Source: Psychrobacter arenosus (lineage in GTDB: Bacteria; Pseudomonadota; Gammaproteobacteria; Pseudomonadales; Moraxellaceae). Taken from it: a stretch of 64,000 nucleotides of DNA. The notes below the pieces were generated by a model that was not told where the DNA came from, did not search any database, and worked only from the letters and a program-made list of their open reading frames with translations. This document shows, in pieces, positions 52,310 to 62,923 of this stretch. The position numbers and the translations under genes are program-made. The stretch covers positions 1,178,001-1,242,000 of the forward strand of contig NZ_LR884459.1 of NCBI RefSeq assembly GCF_904848165.1, written 5' to 3'. Positions within the stretch are counted from its first letter, which is position 1. Each line of letters starts with the position of its first letter.

Positions 52310-52963
52310 CTAAATCAAGCCTTTACGTTTCATATTGCGGTAAACAATAATGACGATGACAATATTTAAAACGAAGATAAAGACGTTAAACCAATCCAAT
52401 GGATTCACAATTAAATAATACAGCTCAAGCGGAATAAAAATGCCGTAGCCAATAACGCTGTACCAATAAGCCCAAGTCTTATCTTTCCACAGGCCATAGG
52501 CTTCGATAAAGCGTAGACTCGCATACCCCAGAATAATACCTACGAACAGCTGCCAATGTACGCTAGCTTTTAGGGCAGAGGCCACTACGCTATCAACTTG
52601 CGCAATCAGCAGTTGTCCAAATTCTTTGCGCCATAAAGCCGTGGCATTGCTCAACCAAGTGTTTAAATCCCGATGCTTGAGCCACAGTAACCAAGCCGCA
52701 ATGAGCGCCCCTACCCCTTTGAATATCTCGTAGATGGCGACGGCTTGTATAGAACGGCTGGCAGGCGGTATAGCACTATCGGTCAGCGGTGGCTCAAGAG
52801 TACTGGGGTGGTTAAGCGCAGCATCATTAGCTAGGGGGCTCGAATTTAAAGTTTCATCGTTGGGCGCTAGTAGCGGTGAGGTTTTCGGCGCAGCACGTTG
52901 CTTCGATGACTCAACGTGCTCGGACGGTCTCTCAGTCAAAAAGTGTCTCCACAACTCGGCCAT
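52310..52963 (-). CDS. DUF2127 membrane protein
   Basis: A 217-residue protein with about 75 polar N-terminal residues, then four membrane helices. AVAIYEIFKGVGALIAAWLL (from about residue 75), SLRFIEAYGLWKDKTWAYWY and GIFIPLELYYLI match DUF2127. The ATG lies inside the end of pyrC', overlapping it by 32 nt, so translation may be coupled; a later start would shorten the polar region. Function unknown. Confidence 0.78.
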   Translation of the reverse strand: MAELWRHFLTERPSEHVESSKQRAAPKTSPLLAPNDETLNSSPLANDAALNHPSTLEPPLTDSAIPPASRSIQAVAIYEIFKGVGALIAAWLLWLKHRDLNTWLSNATALWRKEFGQLLIAQVDSVVASALKASVHWQLFVGIILGYASLRFIEAYGLWKDKTWAYWYSVIGYGIFIPLELYYLIVNPLDWFNVFIFVLNIVIVIIVYRNMKRKGLI

Positions 52964-54140
52964 TGAGCTGTTGGCCGATAAAAGGCGTATTCTTCCCTTG
53001 AGAATACATAGTCTCTGCGCTCACTTGCCACTCATACGCAGGGTCTACGATAATCGCGCCGCCAATTTTTTCATAGGCAGCACTGATACCAGCTATCTTC
53101 GCTGGGTTGGTACAAATCTTTTCGACCAGCATCTCTGGCGTTAATACGTCTTCTGCCACCAAGCGACAAGCCAGTGCCATAAAGGTATCAAAGTTGGAGA
53201 TACCAGGCGTGGTCTCAGCAAACGGGGCTTTTTTAGCGGTCACATTCAAAGGTTCATGATGACTACAAATAGCATCGATCGTGCCATCTGCTAGGCCATC
53301 GCGTAACGCTTGCTGATCGGTATTACTGCGCAGGGGTGGCAACACATAAGCCAACGCATTAAAGCCTTCGATATCATCATCGGTCAAATGCAATTGGTGC
53401 ATCGCTACATCACAAGTGACCGGCAACCCTTTGCTTTTTGCCCAACGCATTAGCTCTACCGAAGACTTGCAGGACAATTGGCTAAAATGGGCGGATATAC
53501 CGGTCTCTTCGACCATCAGCAGTTGCTTAGACAAAGCGACGGTTTCGGCAATCCAAGGTATCCCTTGCAGACCATGGAAAGAAGCGATATACCCTTCATG
53601 CGCTACTCCGCCTGCCGCTAAGCTAGGCTCATTCGGATAAAAGAATACTTTTAAGCCAAAAGTTGCCGCATATTCCAAGGTACGTAGCATCACTAACGAG
53701 TTAGCAAAAGGCTTACCCGCATTGGTCACGGCAATACAACCACCTTGCTGTAGACCGGCAACGTTAGCCGGGCGCTCGCCTTCTAGTCCTGCCGTCAGTG
53801 CTCCTAATATATGCAAATAGATACCGCCGTCTTGCAGGGCACGCTCGCGTAAGCCTTTTAACAGCGAACCGTTTTCTAGCACGGGATTGGTATCGGGTGG
53901 CAATACCACATGTAAGAAACCGTTTTTACGGGCTGCTCGACCTTCTGACTTTAGCGTACCGTGTTGCTGGCTGCCGGGCTCACGTAGGCGCGCGCATAAA
54001 TCTACTAGCGGCGGCATTAGCCATTTTTCTGTCTGACTAGATGCGCTGGTAGCATGCTCTGCATGGTCTAACTGTTTTAATAAAGCAGCGGTATTAAAGG
54101 CATCAGGGAGTAGGTTTTTCATAGTAAGACTATTTGGCAT
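52932..54140 (-). CDS. pyrC': Dihydroorotase-like protein lacking catalytic residues (PyrC')
   Basis: Dihydroorotase homologue of 402 residues next to pyrB. Catalytic enzymes have a metal motif D-x-H-x-H-x-REPG; here the same site reads DLCARLREPG (residues 47-56), so both His are lost (Cys49, Arg51). The active-site Asp near the C-terminus is replaced in ICSHHEPL (Ser293 where Asp is expected). In pseudomonads such an inactive PyrC' is a structural partner of aspartate transcarbamoylase in a dodecamer, and the same role is likely here. It starts 3 nt after pyrB. A functional dihydroorotase should be encoded elsewhere. Confidence 0.88.
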   Translation of the reverse strand: MPNSLTMKNLLPDAFNTAALLKQLDHAEHATSASSQTEKWLMPPLVDLCARLREPGSQQHGTLKSEGRAARKNGFLHVVLPPDTNPVLENGSLLKGLRERALQDGGIYLHILGALTAGLEGERPANVAGLQQGGCIAVTNAGKPFANSLVMLRTLEYAATFGLKVFFYPNEPSLAAGGVAHEGYIASFHGLQGIPWIAETVALSKQLLMVEETGISAHFSQLSCKSSVELMRWAKSKGLPVTCDVAMHQLHLTDDDIEGFNALAYVLPPLRSNTDQQALRDGLADGTIDAICSHHEPLNVTAKKAPFAETTPGISNFDTFMALACRLVAEDVLTPEMLVEKICTNPAKIAGISAAYEKIGGAIIVDPAYEWQVSAETMYSQGKNTPFIGQQLNGRVVETLFD

Positions 54141-54143
54141 CAG

Positions 54144-55229
54144 TTAGGCTCCCGTTTGCTTCAAATTAGTAGAATTAAGCTGCAGTTCTCTTTGTAATTG
54201 CTGATATTCCCGCTGACCCTGCATAGCCAATGACAACACCGCCATTCGGATAGCGATACCGTTATTTACTTGCTTCAAGATGACCGACTGTGGCCCATCT
54301 GCCACACTTGAGGCAATCTCCACCCCACGGTTCATCGGCCCTGGGTGCATCACTAAAGCATCAGGTTTCGCCAAAGCCAAACGCTCTGGGGTAATGCCAT
54401 AGTGCTTATAGTATTCACTAGAGTTTGCGAGTAATGGTGAGCCGATACGTTCGTTTTGAATACGCAGCCCCATGATGACATCGCAATCTCTGACGCCTTC
54501 ATCTAGGTTTTCATAGACGGTTACACCATAGCGCTCAATACCCTTAGGCAATAAAGTTTTTGGTGCGATGACCCGAATATCTTTGACCCCTAGCGTCTTT
54601 AGGGCGCTGATATCTGAACGGGCTACCCGTGAGTGCTTGATATCGCCAATGATAGCTACCGACAACTCTTCGAAAGGGCGCGGTGCCTCACGGTGAATGG
54701 TCAGCATATCGAGCATGCCTTGCGTAGGGTGCGCATGCCAGCCGTCACCACCGTTGATGATGGCGATATCCGGTGTCACTTCCGTCGCCATAAAATGGGC
54801 AGCACCAGAAGCAGAGTGGCGCACGACAAAGATATCCGCCGTCATCGCTTGGAGATTCCATAAGGTATCACGCAAGCTCTCGCCTTTTTTGGTACTAGAG
54901 CGGGCAATATCGATATTTAAGACATTCGCCCCTAGCCGTTTTTCTGCCACTTCAAAAGTTGTGCGCGTGCGGGTAGAAGGCTCAAAGAATAAATTCATCA
55001 CCGTGCAACCCTCTAACTCAGGGCTGTTAATCAGCTGACCTTGCTCATCAAAAAACGACTCAGCTTTGGCAATAATCGTCTGCAGCTGGGCTTTATTCAG
55101 CCCTTCCACGCCCAAAAAGTGGCGCAAGTGCCCGTCTTCGTTTAACTGAGGTCGGCTAAGCGAGGTATTGAGACGTTGATGAATAGAATCTGGGTCATAG
55201 CGGTTCGCGCTGTTTGCAGAGCTTGGCAT
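54144..55229 (-). CDS. pyrB: Aspartate carbamoyltransferase catalytic subunit
   Basis: Catalyses carbamoyl phosphate plus aspartate to carbamoyl aspartate, the committed step of pyrimidine synthesis. The carbamoyl-phosphate site [20 protein letters not shown] (about residues 82-101) and [18 protein letters not shown] are intact, as is [12 protein letters not shown]. It has 361 residues against 311 in E. coli. The extra N-terminal 30-40 residues are typical of the pseudomonad class that pairs with PyrC'. No pyrI gene is adjacent. Operon: pyrB-pyrC'-DUF2127. Confidence 0.95.
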   Translation of the reverse strand: MPSSANSANRYDPDSIHQRLNTSLSRPQLNEDGHLRHFLGVEGLNKAQLQTIIAKAESFFDEQGQLINSPELEGCTVMNLFFEPSTRTRTTFEVAEKRLGANVLNIDIARSSTKKGESLRDTLWNLQAMTADIFVVRHSASGAAHFMATEVTPDIAIINGGDGWHAHPTQGMLDMLTIHREAPRPFEELSVAIIGDIKHSRVARSDISALKTLGVKDIRVIAPKTLLPKGIERYGVTVYENLDEGVRDCDVIMGLRIQNERIGSPLLANSSEYYKHYGITPERLALAKPDALVMHPGPMNRGVEIASSVADGPQSVILKQVNNGIAIRMAVLSLAMQGQREYQQLQRELQLNSTNLKQTGA

Positions 55230-55855
55230 AGTCAGCCTTCTTATATTAATGAAGTGAATATAGTGGTAGGGTGAATATCTTGAATACGGGGCTTAACAAG
55301 CTTATTGGGCTTTAATCACAGCAGAGTTGTAACTATGGTGGTTTACGAGCAATACGCTCTTTTTATCAAACCTAGCCTATTATAAAATTAGAGTGAATAA
55401 GCTCAATTATGGGGGTCATTATACCCCTGCATAGCCTTTAAAGAATAACTGCTGCTAAAATAAATACCTGAGTCACATTACTACAGCAAAAATAGGAGGC
55501 ACACGCAGGTGCTGAAACTTCTGCTCAGCATGGCCGAATGTATGCTTAATCTTGGCAATAGGCGTGATTCTACGTGTTTTTATTGCTTTTTTGAATGGGC
55601 GCTTAAGACAGGATAGCGCATTTTTGCTATAGTCACGCTTAATTATGATTACCTATCACTATGACTGCTAATAGCTATGAATGCCAATTTTTATTACTAG
55701 CTAGTGTAGCTGATTTTGCCAAGAGCAAAAAGTGAAACCTTAGCTTGGCTGCTTAAAGCAACGCTAGCTAATGATAACTGCAGCTTATATAACCACTATC
55801 TTACCTTCTTCTCATTGTATCCTATTCCCACCATTCACCTTTTACGGAGTCACTT
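55230..55855. other. Intergenic region between pyrB and fbp (divergent promoters)
   Basis: A 626-nt AT-rich gap between divergent genes. I see no ORF, no terminator and no attenuator-like hairpin near pyrB. Confidence 0.5.
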
Positions 55856-56839
55856 ATGACCACCCTATCTGACTATTTACAGCAAGCTGAAACCACCTCT
55901 GAAGTCAGTAGCGTCATTACCACTATCGCTGAAGTCGGTCGCGATATTACCGCCCTACTGCGCCGCGGTGCCTTAGCCGATATCCTAGGCGAAGCGGGTA
56001 ATGAAAATATCCAAGGCGAAGCCCAAAAGAAACTCGACGTTATCGCCAATGATATGCTACTTGATGCGTTAACGGGCAATAACCACTGCGCAGGTGTGGC
56101 CAGCGAAGAGCTTGATCATGCGACGCCCGCCAATAACAAGGGCAGCTTATTAGTCTTATTCGACCCGTTAGATGGCTCTTCCAACATTGATATCAATATG
56201 GCGGTAGGCACTATCTTCTCTATCCTCCCTTATAACAATGTAGGCAATGTCGCTGCTGACAGTGACTTTTTGCAAAATGGCGATGCTCAATTGGCTGCGG
56301 GTTACTTATTATACGGCGCGTCAACCATGCTAGCACTGACTGTAGGCAATGGCGTGACCATGTTTAGCCTAGACCCAGATAGCGGTGAGTATGTGTTGGT
56401 AAGCGAAAATATTCGCATTGATAAAGACACTAGCGAATATGCTATCAATAGCTCAAACCACCGTTATTGGCTAGCGCCTATGCAGCAATATATTGATGAA
56501 TTAGTGGCTGGCGATGCGGGCGTCCGTGGGCGCGACTTTAATACCCGTTGGGTCGCTGCTATGGTTGGTGATGTGCACCGTATCTTATGCCGTGGTGGCA
56601 TCTTTATGTATCCATTCGATACGAAGTATGCCAATAAAGCGGGCAAGTTGCGTTTGATGTACGAAGCCAACCCTATGAGCTTCCTTATTGAGCAAGCGGG
56701 CGGCGCCTCTACCGATGCGGTAAAGCGTATCATGAGCATCGAGCCTAATGACATTCACCAACGCGTGCCCGTCGTCTTAGGCAGCGAAAATGAAGTGTTA
56801 CGCGTGCAGACCATTCATAATGAGCACAACCAGTCTTAA
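55856..56839 (+). CDS. fbp: Fructose-1,6-bisphosphatase class I
   Basis: Gluconeogenic enzyme that removes the 1-phosphate from fructose 1,6-bisphosphate. The metal-binding motif [20 protein letters not shown] (about residues 101-120) and the earlier ASEELDHA are intact. The substrate-binding stretch [10 protein letters not shown] and [12 protein letters not shown] match class I. The 327-residue length fits. GGAG lies about 8 nt before the ATG. It is 126 nt upstream of the RNA methyltransferase gene on the same strand. Confidence 0.96.
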   Translation: MTTLSDYLQQAETTSEVSSVITTIAEVGRDITALLRRGALADILGEAGNENIQGEAQKKLDVIANDMLLDALTGNNHCAGVASEELDHATPANNKGSLLVLFDPLDGSSNIDINMAVGTIFSILPYNNVGNVAADSDFLQNGDAQLAAGYLLYGASTMLALTVGNGVTMFSLDPDSGEYVLVSENIRIDKDTSEYAINSSNHRYWLAPMQQYIDELVAGDAGVRGRDFNTRWVAAMVGDVHRILCRGGIFMYPFDTKYANKAGKLRLMYEANPMSFLIEQAGGASTDAVKRIMSIEPNDIHQRVPVVLGSENEVLRVQTIHNEHNQS

Positions 56840-56965
56840 TGAGTACTAACTAGGTTAAGCGTATTGTGTGATTACTAAATTTTAAAATTACCGCTTTAAC
56901 TTACTGACTTTTTATGACGATTGCTTATTACAACGCCTCTACCTCCAACATTTACGGATACTCAC

Positions 56966-57799
56966 ATGGCCTCAATTCCAGCAGATAAATTCTCTAATAG
57001 TCCTGTCATTACCTCAGATAAAAACCCTACGGTAAAATTGGCGAAAGGACTCATCAGCCAATCTCGCCAGCGCAAAAAGGCAGGTCAAACTGTCTTAGAA
57101 GGCGTGCATCTTTTAGAATCAATGATTCAAAACGATGTGGTACCGGTACAAATCTTGATCTCTTACTCAGCGTTAACGCACCCTGATATCCAGTCTTTAT
57201 TGGTATTGGTCATTGATCATAAAATTGATAACCGCTTGATGGTATTGAGCGATAGCCTGTATGACTCTATTAAAACGCTGGGCACCGGCTTAGACGTTAT
57301 GGCGATTATCAATATCCCTGAGACTGACTTATACTCGCTAAAATCGCCTATCCTTACCGATTGTTTAATCTTGAATGATGTGCAAGACAATGGCAACGTA
57401 GGCACACTATTGCGTACTGCCGCAGCGGTAGGTATTAAAACAATCATTTGCACCACCGGTACGGCACAAGCTTGGTCCCCTAAAACTATGCGTGCTGGTA
57501 TGGGCGCTCAGTTTGGTCTGACTATCTATGAAGGTATTCCGGCAGACGAAGTACTCGCTTATCTTAAAGTGCCGGTCTTAGCGACCAGCTCGCATACGGA
57601 CAATATCATTTACAAGCAAAACTTAAACCGTCCGGTAGCTTGGGTGATGGGTCATGAAGGCCAAGGCGTTTGCGATGAAATTATGCAATCTGCTATTCCA
57701 GTTGCGCTACCCCAGCCTAACGGTCAAGAAAGCTTGAACGTCGCTATTGCAGGCTCGTTGTGCTTGTATGAGACTTTACGTCAACGCAACTATTCATAA
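56966..57799 (+). CDS. TrmH/SpoU-family RNA methyltransferase
   Basis: RNA 2'-O-ribose methyltransferase of the SPOUT knot family, 277 residues. Motif 1 is NDVQDNGNVGTLLRTA, motif 2 is VMGHEGQGV and motif 3 is LPQPNGQESLNVAIAGSLCL. An N-terminal substrate-binding domain (KGLISQSRQRKKAGQTVLEG) is present. I chose the ATG at 56966; the frame extends upstream only to a TTG without support. The target (rRNA or tRNA) cannot be settled, though it resembles RlmB-like and TsnR-like enzymes. It may be cotranscribed with fbp. Confidence 0.88.
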   Translation: MASIPADKFSNSPVITSDKNPTVKLAKGLISQSRQRKKAGQTVLEGVHLLESMIQNDVVPVQILISYSALTHPDIQSLLVLVIDHKIDNRLMVLSDSLYDSIKTLGTGLDVMAIINIPETDLYSLKSPILTDCLILNDVQDNGNVGTLLRTAAAVGIKTIICTTGTAQAWSPKTMRAGMGAQFGLTIYEGIPADEVLAYLKVPVLATSSHTDNIIYKQNLNRPVAWVMGHEGQGVCDEIMQSAIPVALPQPNGQESLNVAIAGSLCLYETLRQRNYS

Positions 57800-57874
57800 G
57801 TTAACTATCCCTAAGTTAATGGTTTATAGCTAAACGGGTCAGCGCTAAATAAGGCTGACTCCAGTTTCATAAAT

Positions 57875-57916
57875 AAAAAAGGACGGTAGCCATCATTTGC
57901 TATCGTCCTTTTTTTA
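57875..57916. terminator. Bidirectional terminator
   Basis: Stem GGACGGTAGC/GCTATCGTCC between A and T runs, shared by the convergent RNA methyltransferase and prolyl-hydroxylase-like genes. Confidence 0.85.
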
Positions 57917-57947
57917 TCTGTTTATTATGTCTATCTCATATTAACCC

Positions 57948-58757
57948 TTAAACATAAGGTTTCTCACGTAGCCATTTAGTTGATAAGTATTTGACGCCTT
58001 GGGTCACAGGGACACTAGAGTGCAAGGTCTGCCCATCGATCTCGCCGCTAAGATCCGTATTGGCAAAATATAAAGCTGACCCCATTTTTGGCCGTACTTC
58101 AAAATTCATATTGGGAAAGCGAGTGGCGCCACCTGCGTCAACATCCGATAAATACATTAGGAAGGTGCCTACCCGCTGACCACCTTTTGCCATTACCACA
58201 CTACTGCTCTTTTTAGCCGGGTCGAAGTAATCATAATGCGGACGATATTCGCCGCCATCTTCATACCTTAAGACTTGCAAACCTTCCCCATGGTCTACCG
58301 GCCAATGTAATAACTCAGCAATGCGACTCTCAATAGTCTTAATGATATTCGCTTCACCTCGTTGAAACCCAGTACTGCGACTGGTACGAGCAGGATGAAT
58401 GACAAAAGTGCCATCGTCAGGATTAACTACGCGGGAGTCTCTGAGCTTAGCGTCAGCTTCATTAATTAAAGCTTGGCACTCTTCAGGACTTAAAAAGTTA
58501 TCAATCACTGCTACAAACGGCTTATAACAAGTAAACAGTAGCGAGACCCTACGATCACTTAGGTCAATATGATTCTTTGTTAAATCCAAGAAAGGCATGG
58601 TCGCTGTTTTATTACTCTTACTCATCAGCTCAAAAGCAGCATCGGACCACCCTCTAGCAAATAGACTGGCGGCCAACTTATTGGTGGGCACGCCGTTGAC
58701 AATATTTACCTTCAGCCAGTCTTGCCAGTCTGGGTCGAGATTTTTCAATGCGCTCAT
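57948..58757 (-). CDS. Prolyl 4-hydroxylase-like 2OG-Fe(II) oxygenase
   Basis: P4Hc-type oxygenase, 269 residues. The iron ligands are His and Asp in YRPHYDYF and His in TLHSSVPVTQG, and the 2-oxoglutarate-binding Lys lies in KYLSTKWLRE. RTSRSTGFQRGE and LQVLRYEDGGEY are typical of prolyl 4-hydroxylase catalytic domains. I chose the ATG at 58757, with AAGGA about 9 nt upstream. The N-terminal 85 residues are a separate, less conserved region. No signal peptide, so it acts in the cytoplasm. Substrate unknown. It is distinct from the oxygenase at 34801. Confidence 0.87.
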   Translation of the reverse strand: MSALKNLDPDWQDWLKVNIVNGVPTNKLAASLFARGWSDAAFELMSKSNKTATMPFLDLTKNHIDLSDRRVSLLFTCYKPFVAVIDNFLSPEECQALINEADAKLRDSRVVNPDDGTFVIHPARTSRSTGFQRGEANIIKTIESRIAELLHWPVDHGEGLQVLRYEDGGEYRPHYDYFDPAKKSSSVVMAKGGQRVGTFLMYLSDVDAGGATRFPNMNFEVRPKMGSALYFANTDLSGEIDGQTLHSSVPVTQGVKYLSTKWLREKPYV

Positions 58758-59077
58758 ATCAAAGTCCTTTTTTGATCCTTTCCTACAATCCATAGTTTTT
58801 ATAACGATTGCTCTAACTGACTCTATAACGAACCACTAGTTTTTCGCTCAGCCCAACAATCGCTATTAGCTCAATCATAACCTAAAGTATATCAAATAGT
58901 TAATCTTATAAATCATACCATATAACGGTAAAATTAGTGCGCTAAGACCTTGCGCAAACATTGGACTTTAGCATAGCATTTTACCCCTTTCTATCAATAG
59001 AATACTGGATAAGTTTGCTGGGAGACAGCAGAATACTAGCTAAGAAAATACCATAGCATAAGCTAAACAATAACCCA

Positions 59078-59113
59078 TAAAAAAAGCCCCCAACCAAAGG
59101 GTTAGAGGCTCTT
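59078..59113 (-). terminator. Terminator downstream of etfA
   Basis: Stem AGCC-AACC/GGTT-GGCT, imperfect, with seven T on the minus strand. Confidence 0.75.
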
Positions 59114-59183
59114 TATTGGCTTAGTAATATCGCCTTATCTGAGAGACATCTTAGTCCTCTCTAAGCGCTTACTTACTAGGCTA

Positions 59184-60116
59184 TTACAGCTTGCTAGTTA
59201 ACTCAGGAAGGATGTCATATAGATCGCCTTCCAAGAAGTAGTCAGCAACGCTAGCGATAGGTGCTTCTGGGTCATTGTTGATAGCAACGATGACTTTAGA
59301 ATCTTTCATACCCGCTAAATGCTGGATAGCGCCTGAGATACCGGCAGCGATGTACAGTTGTGGGGCAACGATTTTACCTGTTTGACCAACCTGCATATCG
59401 TTTGGTACATAGCCTGCATCGACAGCGGCACGTGATGCGCCAACAGCCGCACCCAATTTATCAGCTAGTGGCTCGATATATTTAGTGAAGTTTTCACCGT
59501 TAGCTAGGGCACGACCACCTGATACTACGATATCAGCAGAGGTCAGTTCTGGACGGTCAGATGACGCTAGCTCTTCGCTAACGAAGCTTGATTTACCAGA
59601 ATCTTGTACGTTGCTTAGGGTTTCAACAGTCGCTGAACCGCCTTCTGCAGCTACCGCATCAAACGCTGTAGTACGAACAGTAACTAGGATTTTATCTTCG
59701 CTAGTTTTAACAGTAGCCGTCGCGTTACCCGCATAGATAGGACGCTCAAAAGTGTTGGCATCGATAACTTTAGAGATTTCAGAGATCATGCTCACGTCTA
59801 GTAAAGCCGCAACGCGAGGTAAGAAGTTCTTACCATTCGTAGTAGCTGGCGCTAAGATGTGGCTATAATCGCCCGCTAAGTCAGTGACCAATAGCGCTAA
59901 GTTTTCAGCCAATTGATATTCGTAAGCTGCATCGTCTTCTAGCAATACTTTGCTTACGCCTGCTGCTTTAGCTGCTTCATCAGCTGCTGCTTGACAGTTT
60001 AGACCGGCTACTAATACATGGATATCACCACCGATTTCTTGAGCAGCGGCGATCGTGTTCAAAGTTGCCTTTTTTAGACTGGCATTGTCATGTTCTGCAT
60101 ATACTAAAATTGCCAT
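59184..60116 (-). CDS. etfA: Electron transfer flavoprotein subunit alpha
   Basis: FAD-binding subunit of the ETF heterodimer, which passes electrons from acyl-CoA and other dehydrogenases to the quinone pool through ETF-quinone oxidoreductase. The C-terminal FAD domain has [30 protein letters not shown] (20 residues), [11 protein letters not shown] and ND(P)EAPI. The 310-residue length fits. AAGGA lies before the ATG. It follows etfB by 148 nt, an unusually wide gap for this pair, though no other gene or clear terminator lies between. Confidence 0.95.
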   Translation of the reverse strand: MAILVYAEHDNASLKKATLNTIAAAQEIGGDIHVLVAGLNCQAAADEAAKAAGVSKVLLEDDAAYEYQLAENLALLVTDLAGDYSHILAPATTNGKNFLPRVAALLDVSMISEISKVIDANTFERPIYAGNATATVKTSEDKILVTVRTTAFDAVAAEGGSATVETLSNVQDSGKSSFVSEELASSDRPELTSADIVVSGGRALANGENFTKYIEPLADKLGAAVGASRAAVDAGYVPNDMQVGQTGKIVAPQLYIAAGISGAIQHLAGMKDSKVIVAINNDPEAPIASVADYFLEGDLYDILPELTSKL

Positions 60117-60264
60117 TATGATAATCCTTAATATTTTGTCATTCTAGAGCGAGAGCCCACCTATGCACAGGGTAAATATGCCTGTAGATAGCGCCGATAA
60201 GCTGGTAAGCCCTACCCTCTATCTCAAGTAGGTAAAAATATTTATTACAAAGTTTAGCCAGCTC

Positions 60265-61017
60265 TTAAGAGATAACTTTAGCTTCGTTTCTTAGCTTATC
60301 GATTAGCTCGTCTACTGAAGCAACTTTGATACCGGCTGAACGCTCAGCTGGTGGAACTACCTTAATGATTTCTTGCTTAGAAGCCATATCCACACCGAAA
60401 TCTGCAGGTGTTTTTTCATCTAATGGTTTCTTCTTAGCTTTCATGATGTTAGGCAGTTTAGCGTAACGTGGCTCATTCAAACGTAAGTCAGTAGTAATGA
60501 CCGCAGGTAGCGTCAATGCCACCGTTTGCAAACCACCGTCGATTTCACGCTTAACATTCACTTTACCGTCAGCAACAGTCACTTGTGAAGCAAAAGTACC
60601 TTGGCCGATACCCATCAACGCCGCTAACATTTGGCCAGTCTGGTTATTATCGTCATCGATAGCTTGCTTACCTAGTAGGATAACTTCTGTGCCTTCTTGC
60701 TCAGCGATACCTTTTAGGATTTTAGCAACTTCTAGAGGATGAGGCTTGGCATCAGTTTGTACCAATACACCACGGTCAGCGCCTAAAGCTAGAGCGGCAC
60801 GAATCTGCTCTTGGGCTTCTTTAGGACCGATTGAAGCTACGATGATTTCATCGATAACGCCGGCTTCTTTTAAACGAACCGCTTCTTCAACAGCGATTTC
60901 GCAGAATGGGTTAATCGACATTTTAGTATTGCTCAGATCCACACCTGAGTTATCGGCTTTAACACGAACTTTAACGTTATAATCGATCACACGCTTTACA
61001 GCGACTAATGCTTTCAT
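60265..61017 (-). CDS. etfB: Electron transfer flavoprotein subunit beta
   Basis: AMP-binding partner of EtfA, 250 residues. [20 protein letters not shown] starts it, and the family segments [35 protein letters not shown] and [20 protein letters not shown] are all present. GAGGAA lies 4 nt before the ATG. It is the first gene of the etfBA pair. ETF-quinone oxidoreductase is not in the window. Confidence 0.95.
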   Translation of the reverse strand: MKALVAVKRVIDYNVKVRVKADNSGVDLSNTKMSINPFCEIAVEEAVRLKEAGVIDEIIVASIGPKEAQEQIRAALALGADRGVLVQTDAKPHPLEVAKILKGIAEQEGTEVILLGKQAIDDDNNQTGQMLAALMGIGQGTFASQVTVADGKVNVKREIDGGLQTVALTLPAVITTDLRLNEPRYAKLPNIMKAKKKPLDEKTPADFGVDMASKQEIIKVVPPAERSAGIKVASVDELIDKLRNEAKVIS

Positions 61018-61544
61018 ACATTCCTCGTTTATTACTGTTATGGATAAATAAAAATAAAGGCTGATTGAACAACTAAGTTAGGATAGCGCCCTAACACTAA
61101 TGCTAGCCTATCCCAATAAAGAGACATGAGATTTACTGGCCTAATCATCGGCCGTCCGGTCATGTATTCGTTAGATGTGCACAAAACTTATATATCTTGC
61201 GTGAGCAGCGTCCCTAGGTCAAGATACTGCCGTGAACAATGCGTCACAGTTTTATAGCTCAATGATTATAGCGTATAAAGCTGAGTAATTGCGGGTCGTA
61301 TATGCCTTATATATAGAGATAATAAGCGTTTAAAGCCATTATTTACTCAAAATAGTCTAAAAAATAGGCGGCTATATCAACTATAAACCAAAGCCTTTTT
61401 AGCCCATAACGGATAGTTGGCTTAATGCCATTCATCTCACTAATAGGCTGAACCTATAAAGTTAAATCAACTTAAATTTTTAAATTAAATTTTCTGTGCA
61501 CTCAGCTATTAACAGCATAACAATAAATAAAGACGGGCTGTGTT
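61018..61544. other. Intergenic region upstream of etfB
   Basis: AT-rich 527-nt gap. No ORF, repeat or clear promoter boxes. It should contain the etfB promoter. Confidence 0.5.
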
Positions 61545-62105
61545 TTAGTGTTTAAAGGTATTGTCTTGGATAAGTAACTCACTGTCTCTGATATCATCGA
61601 ACAGGGACATATCAGGGATGACTTCACTAGTTTTGATCACGCTCATATCGCCGGTCGTTTCCATAATAACGGCAAAGACTTCTGATTTAGATTTAATCCC
61701 ATTTTTACGCAGCACTTCTTGCACGTCACTTTTCGTCAAATTAGCTTCCGCCAAATTGTCCCAAAAATAGTCCCCATTGGCCATCAAGATAATAGCCTGG
61801 TTATCAATCATCTTTTTAAAAGGTTTCACCTTGCGGCGTAGCCATGAGATAAGGCCTTGGATAATAAACAGTATCGCCATAGCGGCTAACCCCTGGCCTA
61901 ACGAAGTCGATTTGCTTAAGACAGTAGAGGCAACGATACTGCCTATAGCGACGGTCATAGCAAAATCATGACTCGATAATTTAGAAAAACTGCGTAGCCC
62001 CATTAAACGCGTGTAGAGCAATAAGCCTGCGTAAACGCCTAAAGCCGTAATGAATATCCCTAATAAATGCTGCCAATCCACAGTTAACCAAGCACTCCAA
62101 TCCAT
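61545..62105 (-). CDS. DUF421/YetF-family membrane protein
   Basis: A 186-residue protein with three N-terminal membrane helices (about 13-33, 46-63 and 67-87), then a cytoplasmic domain of the YetF type. LYTRLMGLRSFSKLSSHDFA and VAIGSIVASTVLS are the family signatures, and SEVFAVIMETTGDMSVIK is the conserved C-terminal region. Function unknown. AAGGAG lies before the ATG. It is monocistronic. Confidence 0.87.
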   Translation of the reverse strand: MDWSAWLTVDWQHLLGIFITALGVYAGLLLYTRLMGLRSFSKLSSHDFAMTVAIGSIVASTVLSKSTSLGQGLAAMAILFIIQGLISWLRRKVKPFKKMIDNQAIILMANGDYFWDNLAEANLTKSDVQEVLRKNGIKSKSEVFAVIMETTGDMSVIKTSEVIPDMSLFDDIRDSELLIQDNTFKH

Positions 62106-62322
62106 CTTATTCTCCTTAAATTGAGATAGTTATTACCAAGTAATCCTTAGCGGTAGGATTATAAATATTTAAAAAACTATATTTTAAGGGTGATGATAGT
62201 CATAAGTACAAATGGCTGTGTTAATAGAAGCCATTATAAAAACTCATGTTGGCACTACTATGCATGTAGGACAGCAGCGGTCTTATTGATACTCAACTTG
62301 GTAAAAACAAATCCCAGAAACT

Positions 62323-62354
62323 AAAAAAGCAACCTAAGGTTAGGTTGCTTTTTA
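62323..62354. terminator. Terminator downstream of the cold-shock gene
   Basis: Perfect stem GCAACCTAA/TTAGGTTGC flanked by A and T runs. It lies about 115 nt after the stop of the cold-shock gene. Confidence 0.8.
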
Positions 62355-62469
62355 TTATTATAATTATACTGTGCATGTAAAGCGTGCTAAAGAGGCTATT
62401 GCTATTAAATTAAGCGCTCTCTTAAGAGAGGCATTAACTTAATACTAGGCAGCTTATTTAGCGGAGCAA

Positions 62470-62685
62470 TTACTCTGCTGATTCGATTTGTTCGGCTTGT
62501 GGACCTTTTTGGCCTTGGCCTAGAACGAAAGTAACTTTTTGGCCTTCAGCTAGAGTTTTGAAACCACTACCTTGAATAGCGCTGTAATGAGCGAATACAT
62601 CTTGGCCACCATCGTCTTGTGCGATGAAACCGAAACCTTTAGCTTCGTTGAACCACTTAACTGTACCTTGAACGCGATCTGACAT
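62470..62685 (-). CDS. CspA-family cold-shock protein
   Basis: A 71-residue single cold-shock domain that binds single-stranded RNA and DNA. RNP1 is KGFGFI (residues 16-21), RNP2 is VFAHYS (residues 30-35), and GTVKWFNEA starts the fold. AGGA precedes the ATG. The upstream 238-nt gap could include a long leader as in other csp genes, but I cannot define it. Paralogues are usual in cold-adapted species, so no specific csp letter is given. Confidence 0.94.
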   Translation of the reverse strand: MSDRVQGTVKWFNEAKGFGFIAQDDGGQDVFAHYSAIQGSGFKTLAEGQKVTFVLGQGQKGPQAEQIESAE

Positions 62686-62923
62686 AACTTATCCTACAAA
62701 TACTAATTTTGGGGTTAAAGAACTCAGCAGGTCATCTTAATAAAATTAAGTTCATAGACTTTACTAAATTTCTATGTCGAAGTATAACAGCTTTAGCGGC
62801 TTTGTCATGTACTAATTACTATTGTTTTGTAAATATTACTGGTTGCTAAATATCCGCAAAGGCTATGGTTGCAATACTTCATGACTATTTGGTCAACTTA
62901 TCTCTAGCCTAGCCCACTCTTCT

